Below are positions 57,083-64,000 of a stretch of 64,000 nucleotides of DNA, piece by piece. The notes under the pieces are model-generated. The model saw only the letters and a list, made by a program, of their open reading frames with translations, searched no databases and had not been told where the DNA came from. The stretch lies in the NCBI GenBank assembly GCA_035578905.1, contig JAQJVL010002183.1, positions 52,199 through 116,198 of the forward strand, written 5' to 3'. Numbering within the stretch: the stretch's first letter is position 1; each line of letters opens with the position of its first letter. The position numbers and the translations under genes are program-made. Origin of the DNA: Stictocephala bisonia (lineage: Eukaryota; Arthropoda; Insecta; Hemiptera; Membracidae).

Positions 57083-59988
57083 CACTTTCACTGCCGACGA
57101 CGTCATTTGACGGCGCGCGCGATCTTCGGTAAAATGCCGAGAACGTCATTTGACGGCGCCGATGTTTTAATTGTTGCAAATGCAATTTGACGTATACTGA
57201 CGGTGTTTGCATTTGTTATATGCTTCTTGGATGTTTTTTGTTATTACTCTATGGATTTAGTTGTATCAAACAACCGATTTATCGATTAAAATATCGAGAA
57301 TAAAACTACCGATTTCCCAGTTGTTTTGAGCGTCTGCTGTCACCGCTACCGTCTGCCTAGCGCTGCTGTTGTAAATAAAAGTTTGTTTTTGTTTACAATT
57401 TATTTATAATACAATATGGATCGTAAAAGTATTGAAGAAGATGAAGTACTGGACGAATTGTTTAGATTATCAAGTGACAGTGAAGACAGTAATCTATTTG
57501 GTGACGACACAGATGATGATCCTGATTTCACTGTTGATCAATTGTTTGATGATTCAGGTTAGTAAACAATGTTATAATTGCATTTATATAATTGAAACAT
57601 GTTTTTAGTATCGTATTTCTTACTTAGGCCTACTGTGTTATTTATTTTTCTTGTATAATCATCAATATAAGCGATAACTGAGTTTTATAGTAGGCTACTT
57701 TTTTTCAGATTCTGATGCAGATGAATTTGAGAGTAGGCCTGAACCTAGTAAGCAAGCTACACCTATCCCAGAACCTGATGTATTTAGGCCTAGTCTAATT
57801 CGTGAAACTGATGTAAATAGTCCAAATTTACCTTTACAAGACTCAAGTTCAGGTAAGTAAACGGTAGCCTATTTTCAATTTTGAAATTATTATTTATTTT
57901 ACTACATTGTTTTTTTAGGAATAACCTAAAATAAACTTTTATGTGCACAAATGTTATCCATAAATATTTTGTTTTATATGTTGTAGGTGTGGAAGATGAA
58001 CCCATGGAAGTGGAAGAGCAGGCCCTACCCGTAACCATTCCAAGGCAACCGACTGGCGCTACAGCTAGGACGACGCATCAAAGAATTAGGCCTACAACGA
58101 ATCAACCACCAGCCAGCAATTGGTCTGAAATTGACTTTGTGCCAAACATTGATGTGTTTGTTGGACAAGGTGAAATGCTTCCAGGTACAAATTTGCAAGA
58201 AGGATGCTCGGTAAGTGAATTTTTTTTACATTTCATTGATACCGACACAATACATTTGATGAAGCATCAAACAAATCTTTATGCTTCTCAAAGAATAAGA
58301 AAACTGAGGGCAAAAGAAGCACTATCTCCTACCTGTAGAATGTCAGAATGGAAACCAGTCTCTGTTCTAGAAATTAAAAAGTTTTTGGCCATCATCATTC
58401 ACATGAGCTTTAGCACAAGGCCCGAGATACAAGATCACTGGAGCACTGATCCAGGAGTGTCGTGCAATTTTTGTCCAAATGTAATGGGGAGAAACCGCTT
58501 TCTGTTGCTTCTATCAAATCTACACCTCAATGACAATTCGTCTCAGCCAAAAAAAGGTGAACCTAATTATGACCCCCTTTATAAAGTCCGACCTGTAATA
58601 GACAAATTATCTACTTGTTTTCAGCAAACATATCGCCCTGGAGAGAACATTACAATTGATGAGGGTATGTGCAAATTCAGAGGCAGGCTTGTCTTCAAGC
58701 AATACATGCCTCAAAAACCTAGTAAATATGGCATCAAGCTGTATATGCTGTCAGATAGTACTTCTGGTTACATTTGGAATTTTCAAGTGTACTGTGGCCA
58801 AAGCAATATCATTACAAATATTGTTCAAAATCTGCTGGGTGATCTAGCTAATGAGGGGCGAACGCTGTACACAGACAGATACTATACAAGTCCTACATTA
58901 GCATCTGAGCTTGAAAAAGTAAGAACGGGTCTTGTGGGAACTGTAATGCCTAATCGTAAGGGCCTACCTTTGGAGTTGAAGAAACCCAAATTGAAGAAAG
59001 GTGACCAGATTTTTCGAAGGAATGGTAACATGTTGGCTGTGTGCTGGAAAGATAAACGTGATGTGCATATGCTAAGCACTAGGCACACAGCTTCAATGGT
59101 CACTTACCAGAATAAACAATCAAAAGAACTGACCAAACCTGCTTGTGTTATTGGATATAACAAACACAAATTTGGAGTCGACTTGTCCGACCAAAGAATG
59201 TCGTATGGTGCGTTTGACCATAAATCGGTAAAATGGTGGCGAAAGCTTTTTTTTCACATGATGCTTATGTGCTTAGCCAATGGATGCATTTTGTACAACA
59301 AACTGAACAGAAAGAAGCTCACTATCACCCACTTTATGAAGAAGTTATGTGGAGAAATGGTAATACAAGAAGATGATGCTCCACCAAGCACAAGTGGTAG
59401 GCAATTGAGTCGGCTTCAAACTGGGAAACATTTTTTGGAAAAAATACCAGTTCCTGAAGGAAAAGTCAGAGTCCAAAAAAGATGTAAAGTGTGTTCTATT
59501 GTAGGAAAAAAACAATCTGGAAAATCTGCAAGAAAGGACACTACGTATCAGTGTAGCGAGTGCAAAATTGCCATGTGTAAAGAACCCTGTTTCAAAAATT
59601 TTCATACGAGGAAAAATTTTGCATAGTAATATTTTTTGTTATTGTAAATAGTTGTAAATATATTATTAGTCATATAAAATTGAATTCTAGAAGAAATTTC
59701 AGTAAAATTGGATTTATTTTAGTTTTTTTCAGTAAGTGTGTATTTTGGTTGACTTTTGATTTTTTGTAAAAAACATCATGCAAAGACAATTTTGTGGAAA
59801 AATTACCTTAAGGTAGACATTAATAACAAAAATTATTTTATTCAGAAAAAGATGCATTTTTTTAAAAAAGGTAAGTACCCAAATTTTATCTATATTAGTT
59901 TATGAGTTATGATTTTTTGAAAACTGTAAAAATCAGCCGGCATTCTATAGAAGTATCATATATAACCCACCGGCAGTGAAAGTGTTAT
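57079..59988 (+). mobile_element. Full-length piggyBac element
   Basis: The TIRs CACTTTCACTGCCG (from 57083) and CGGCAGTGAAAGTG (ending 59984) bound 2.9 kb. The left flank is TTAA and the right flank is TTAT. The left end has subterminal GACGTCATTTGACGGCG repeats (near 57098 and 57139). Inside is a complete transposase gene. Both ends and the gene are preserved, so the copy may be autonomous and young compared with its surroundings. Confidence 0.92.
57416..59626 (+). CDS. piggyBac transposase, three exons, intact
   Basis: The segments are 57416-57557, 57709-57852 and 57987-59626, joined through GTTAGT/TTTTCAG and GTAAGT/TTGTAG introns; the split codons give D48 and G96. The start ATG is chosen because it opens an acidic N-terminus (DELFRLSSDSEDSNLFGDD) typical of piggyBac. 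The longer single-frame ORF starting at 57941 begins inside the second intron. The product is 641 residues without stops. Catalytic Asp candidates are D320 (ITIDEGMCKFRG), D392 (LYTDRYYTS), and D494/D497 (FGVDLSDQR). The C-terminus (about 600-635) is a Cys-rich finger (RCKVCS, YQCSECKIAMCKEPC, FH). It would cut and paste DNA at TTAA sites. All known essential parts are present, so activity is plausible but untested. Confidence 0.93.
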
Positions 59989-61175
59989 AAACGTTCTATG
60001 GGAGGAGTTGCCGTTCTACTTGCTGGAGACTTTCGCAAAACTCTTCCAGTTGTACCAAGAGGAACTGGAACTAACGAAATCAATGCATGCATAAAGGAAT
60101 CATACTTATGGCCTCATATAATAAAAATCTCTCTTACAAAAAATGTGAGGGTTCATGTTAGAGGTGATGAAACTGCTGAAAACTTTTCTGGTCTACTTTT
60201 GAGAATAGGTGATGGTAAGTGTACCGAGACTGGAGGAAACATCAATTTACCCCCAGAACTAAGTAAGGTTGTAATTAATCTAACAGAATTAACAGACAAG
60301 CATGCATCTACTGAGTAGCTTTGTGAAAGAACAATATTGACTCCAAAAAATGAGACATCTGTAGAAATTAATGATATTTTACTAAACTCTTTTCAAGGAA
60401 CAAAAGTTGAATCCCTATCGATAGATTCAACTGTACAAGTAGATGATGTACAATTTCCATCTAAATTTCTGCAGTCCACCTGGGTTTCCACCACATAGAC
60501 CCATTTTAAAAATTGGAACACCGGTCATGCTTCTCAGAAACCTTTTTCCACCAAAATTATGCAATGGTACACGTTTACGAGTTACTGCTTTCCAGAAAAA
60601 ATGTAATTTACGCAATTATTATTACTAGCAGTACTAGAGGAGAATCTTTATTTATTCCTAGAATACAATTAATTCCTACAGACTATCCATTCCAATTCAA
60701 AAGAGTACAGTTTCCTATTAATTTGTGTTGTGCAATGACAATTGATAAATCTCAAGGACAGTATTTACAATTTGCAGGCATAGATTTGAGAGAAGCTTGC
60801 TTTTCCCACGGGCAATTTTATGTAGCTTCTTCTAGAGTAAGCAGTCCATCAAGTTTGGTTATTTTAGCACAAAAAGGAAAGACAAATAATAGTTTTATAA
60901 AGAAGTTTTTCTATAAGTTGTTTTTGAAATTTTTAAAATCAAAGCAAGAAAATTTATCTGGATTGGACACACTCTCTGAAGAACACAATATAACATCATT
61001 TGATAAGGCCTTGATTGGAACTCACAAGGAAGAAGAAGACGTGGAAGACCAAGAATTACGTGGAGAAGAACTGTGGAAAAGGAAAAAAAAGAGAAGGGAA
61101 GAATTGGGGAGGGATCAAGCAAATAGCTCAGAATTGTGTCAGGTGGTTATTAATTGTTACACTTTTTTAAACTAG
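59985..61175 (+). pseudogene. Helitron helicase, C-terminal part
   Basis: MGGVAVLLAGDFRKTLPVVP (motif III region) starts at 59998. LLLRIGDGKC, NLPPEL, a broken middle, [32 protein letters not shown], then FPINLCCAMTIDKSQGQYLQ and FSHGQFYVASSRV (motifs V and VI) follow. The order is that of Helitron helicases. The tail to 61175 is Glu/Arg/Lys-rich (EELWKRKKKRREELGR) and not recognised. A frame break at about 60320-60510 and stops show the gene is dead. Confidence 0.88.
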
Positions 61176-61189
61176 AACAGTTACTGGTA

Positions 61190-62400
61190 GCGGTAGGTTA
61201 GTTATACATTATAATTCGCTTTAGTTTGGCATTGCCGTAGCGAGTTCATTGTCAGTACCTTCTTCCGATTCACCCATTGATTCTTCATCCGCCGAGGATG
61301 AGTCATCACTGTCCTCTCTCAACTGGATCACAATAGAGTCAATAGTGTCTTCTAGTATACCATCTTCCTTCCAGTACTCGTCTTCAATTTTAATTACGTG
61401 CCTTACATAACCGGCCCAGTCATCCTTTGTCACTGAACTAATTGCATGTGTTGTGATTTCATGTAGCCTAGTTAAACAGATTGCACCTGTAACGCTTAAT
61501 TCTCTTAATTTTACTCCATGCGAGCTCTATTAAGTTTATATAACACATGTAAGGAGGAAGCCTTAAAACACTGTGTCCATGATTATTGAGCAGTTTGTCA
61601 AAATTAAATTTCTTTTCTGGGAGTCTATGTACATTAATCATGTCTAGTAAATTTGCCTTTTTCATGTTTGAATCAAACTGAATTCCCTTTCTTTAAAGCC
61701 ATGCTACCATATCAGCTTTAATTGAGCTTTTTGTCGGTGCCTTGTCAATTTGAATATTATGATATAGTGCATTATCCAAAACGATAACTGACTTATGGGG
61801 GAGTAATGGGACAAGCTTCTCACAAACTCACTTTTCAAATTGGACTGGTTCATTTGACCGTGACAGTCTCCCGTGCAATTGCCTGCCTTGAACACCAACT
61901 CTGCTTTCAAAAACCTGTCACTAGAACCAAAATGTAAAACTATAAGCCTATTATTGCTCTGTTAGTAGATAGTAACCCTCTTACTTCGTTAATCTGCCAA
62001 CATTTTTAAAGAACAGTTAAATTTGAGTGAACCCAACTTTTATCAAGAAAAAATTGGTCTGTTCTCAGATCTATTAATATTTTTTTCTTTTTTTTTCTTG
62101 AAGGTATTTCACTTGCCAGGACAATGTCAGGCCGTTCAATAAGAATTTTGCGCTTGTTGGCACATTTCTTTCACTTTCATGAAGAATTTTGCACAAACTC
62201 TCTTTTCCCCATGGAAAGTTAATATTTTCTTTAATAATTAATTGGTAGCAAAACTCTAAAGAAGGACTTCTTTTGTATTTAATATAGTAATCACTTACAG
62301 TGTTTCTAATAACATATTTAGAAAAATTATCTACATCGACATTTCTATGAGCTGCTCGTTTCCGCTTCTTATAAGGGCTCGGTTACTCATCTTACTCTCA
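61190..62400 (-). pseudogene. DDE transposase-like gene, decayed
   Basis: Reading down from about 62400, the motifs are RKRAAHRNVDVDNFSKYVIR, YKRSPSLEFCYQLI and WGKESLCKILHE. Then come VFKAGNCTGDCHGQMNQSN, LLDMINVHRLPEKKF, HGHSVLRLPPYMCYINLIEL (H.vLRLPPYxCxLNPIEL motif with the catalytic Glu, preceding AW) and MTKDDWAGYVRHVIKIED. The tail is acidic (EDSDDSSSADEESMGESEEG). This is a DDE_3-type endonuclease family repeated in many insect genomes, related to the IS630/Tc1 group. Several frame breaks mean it is not functional. TIRs were not found. Confidence 0.78.
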
Positions 62401-64000
62401 CTAAGGACTTTATAAATTAAACTTAAGGGCCTGTTAATGTAAAAAGCAGCCCTTCTTCAACGGATATGCTAGTTGATTGTATTTAGACTCCTCGTCACAT
62501 TTACTTATTATATTTGCTATAATGTTTCTACCTTTACTGTGAACAGTTTTCCCCATTTTCCCTAAACTAGTTCTTGCCACATCCACACACTATAAAATAC
62601 AACAAAACAATAAATGGACACAATACAACAAAAACTAAATGAAAGCTACACAAGTAATTGAAACCCATGCACGTACACGATACAAATAAACAAGCGAATG
62701 GTCACAGCCGTGGAATGGAAACGTCGGGACTGTCTACTGTGTCTAGTCTAGGAAGGTAAATAAAATAATTTTAGCATGGCTAGTAGTACCGTGCGAATGA
62801 GAACGACGGAAATACTCTTTGCGGCGGGAGGAGGAAATTCCAAGAACTACCTCCCCGCACCCCTCATACGTCGCCTCGGTTCTCCTGGCACTGGCAGTCG
62901 GACAGTACCAATAAAGGAAAAATATTGCTGTACATAGATTCAGATTAAATAAATCAACATCTTGTTTTTCTGATATAGGAATGATTTTTCTAAATAAGCT
63001 AAAATTAGCTATTAGCTAAATTTGAAACAATTTGTTAACATTGGCTGACAGTTAATCCACTTTACTGTGTAAACGATTATTTTAATCTGGTCGCCTCACA
63101 GCTAAGAAACTACTCATAAGTTATGGATTTTCAAAATGTCTAATGAACTGTCTTTTTATTTAACTGAATGGAGTGATTAGATTTAATTATTTTAAACGAA
63201 TCTTATTTTGCTCGTTTTTAAATATAACTTATATATATTATAATGTCCTACTTCACTAAATATACTGTTTATATTGCTTCATGTGTGCCTGCATGACTTA
63301 ACTTGCTATATATTCACTTATTGATATTGACTTTGAATGCATGTAACTACATGATTTCTACAATTAATTGTACTTAGACATAGCCTATTGTACAACATGA
63401 ATTGAATGACCAAATAAACATACAGTATTTGAATCTAGTGTTTATTCTAATGGAAAGAAATTAAAGCGAACTAAAGTAACAAAACTCGTGAGGACTGGAT
63501 GGTTAAAAGGCTAGTTAAAAAAATCTCAGTCTGTTCATGATCGAAAAAATGTGTGGACAATGGTCGGATAGATTCACTTGGTGGATCCTAGGAGTCACTG
63601 GTGTTCAGCCCGCTGATGTGGGGATCATACAGTCACGTTCGGACACTCAGTCTCGTGCCTAGCTTTAGCAAAACGCTCTCTGAGCCTGATGACCTGTCTA
63701 CTTATACTCTAAAATTGTTGTATTTACACGAAGATATTTTTGTTTTTATTTTATTTGCTGTTACAGCGTCCTAGAATTTCTAATGGGAAATATGTAACTA
63801 GTTAAATGTGATGTGTTTTATTTTGTTGGAAATCATGGATGATCTTCTTATTTACATGTATTAAATTCTTATTTTCGAATATAAGAATTGATTTTGTACA
63901 CTTTTTTGATATACATATGACTTAGCTAATGCAATTGTATTGTTTATTTGGCTGAATAAAGAGTTTGAGTTTGCTGTATTTTTAATTTATATTATTATTG
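62401..64000. other. Unrecognised sequence to the window end
   Basis: The segment 62770-62910 is richer in GC than its surroundings (possibly a repeat end or promoter). The rest is AT-rich. I see no coding exon, RNA gene or TE terminus. Confidence 0.4.

Noticed and set aside
57941..58000. ATG at 57941 as the start of a 561-residue piggyBac transposase
   Set aside because: This ATG lies inside the second intron. Two upstream exons with matching phases give a better, acidic piggyBac N-terminus from 57416.
1..64000. CRISPR arrays, bacterial operons, integrated virus genes
   Set aside because: No regular spacer-repeat array and no viral capsid, polymerase or envelope motifs were seen. The Baculo_FP-like domain is part of a LINE ORF1 and does not indicate a baculovirus.

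Overview
This is an AT-rich, intron-rich eukaryotic window crowded with transposable elements (TEs). The TE families present are jockey-like LINEs, a LINE ORF1 with PHD and Baculo_FP-like domains, copia, piggyBac, hAT, pogo/Tigger, Helitron, a DDE transposase of a kind common in insects, and tRNA-derived SINEs. With a THAP-like gene as well, this points to an arthropod, most likely an insect. The frequent AGGCCTA-type words recall hemipteran genomes, but that is only an impression. There is no bacterial-type gene organisation, CRISPR array, rRNA or recognisable tRNA gene.

The main host gene is hidden in short minus-strand exons. Six exons (33001-32839, 31280-31222, 23179-23001, 20397-20284, 17861-17753, 8428-8333) join with consistent splice phases into 239 residues. 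They follow proteasome assembly chaperone 2 (PSMG2/PAC2) from its N-terminal PAISVSNVGQLA to its C-terminal end. Only the first coding exon, expected to encode about 20 residues, was not found. The gene covers at least 25 kb because its introns are full of TEs. A second candidate is a THAP zinc-finger gene on the plus strand (exons 49557-49630 and 50185-50423); its second exon carries a 7-bp tandem duplication that breaks the frame.

Layout. 0.6-8 kb: a LINE 3' end, two non-autonomous piggyBac-like elements and SINEs. 8.3-33 kb: PSMG2, whose introns hold a 33-bp-TIR element with 7-bp target-site duplications (TSDs), a third piggyBac-like element, a 2.1-kb hAT, a 174-bp tandem duplication, and a copia element split by a pogo/Tigger-like insertion and flanked by an inverted copy of its own 3' end. 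33-43 kb: a patchwork of LINE fragments, including one LINE inside another and an ORF1+ORF2 LINE. 45.3-49.2 kb: a second 33-bp-TIR element, itself carrying a SINE, a Helitron-like end and a 197-bp near-perfect palindrome. 49.4-50.4 kb: the THAP gene. 51-54 kb: an internally deleted LINE inserted into another LINE's RNase H region. 54.3-55.2 kb: a degenerate minisatellite. 55.2-61.2 kb: a decayed Helitron Rep/helicase gene split by an apparently intact piggyBac with a three-exon transposase. 61.2-62.4 kb: a decayed DDE transposase. The rest, to 64 kb, is unrecognised.

Family assignments rest on motifs read by eye from translations. No database search was possible.
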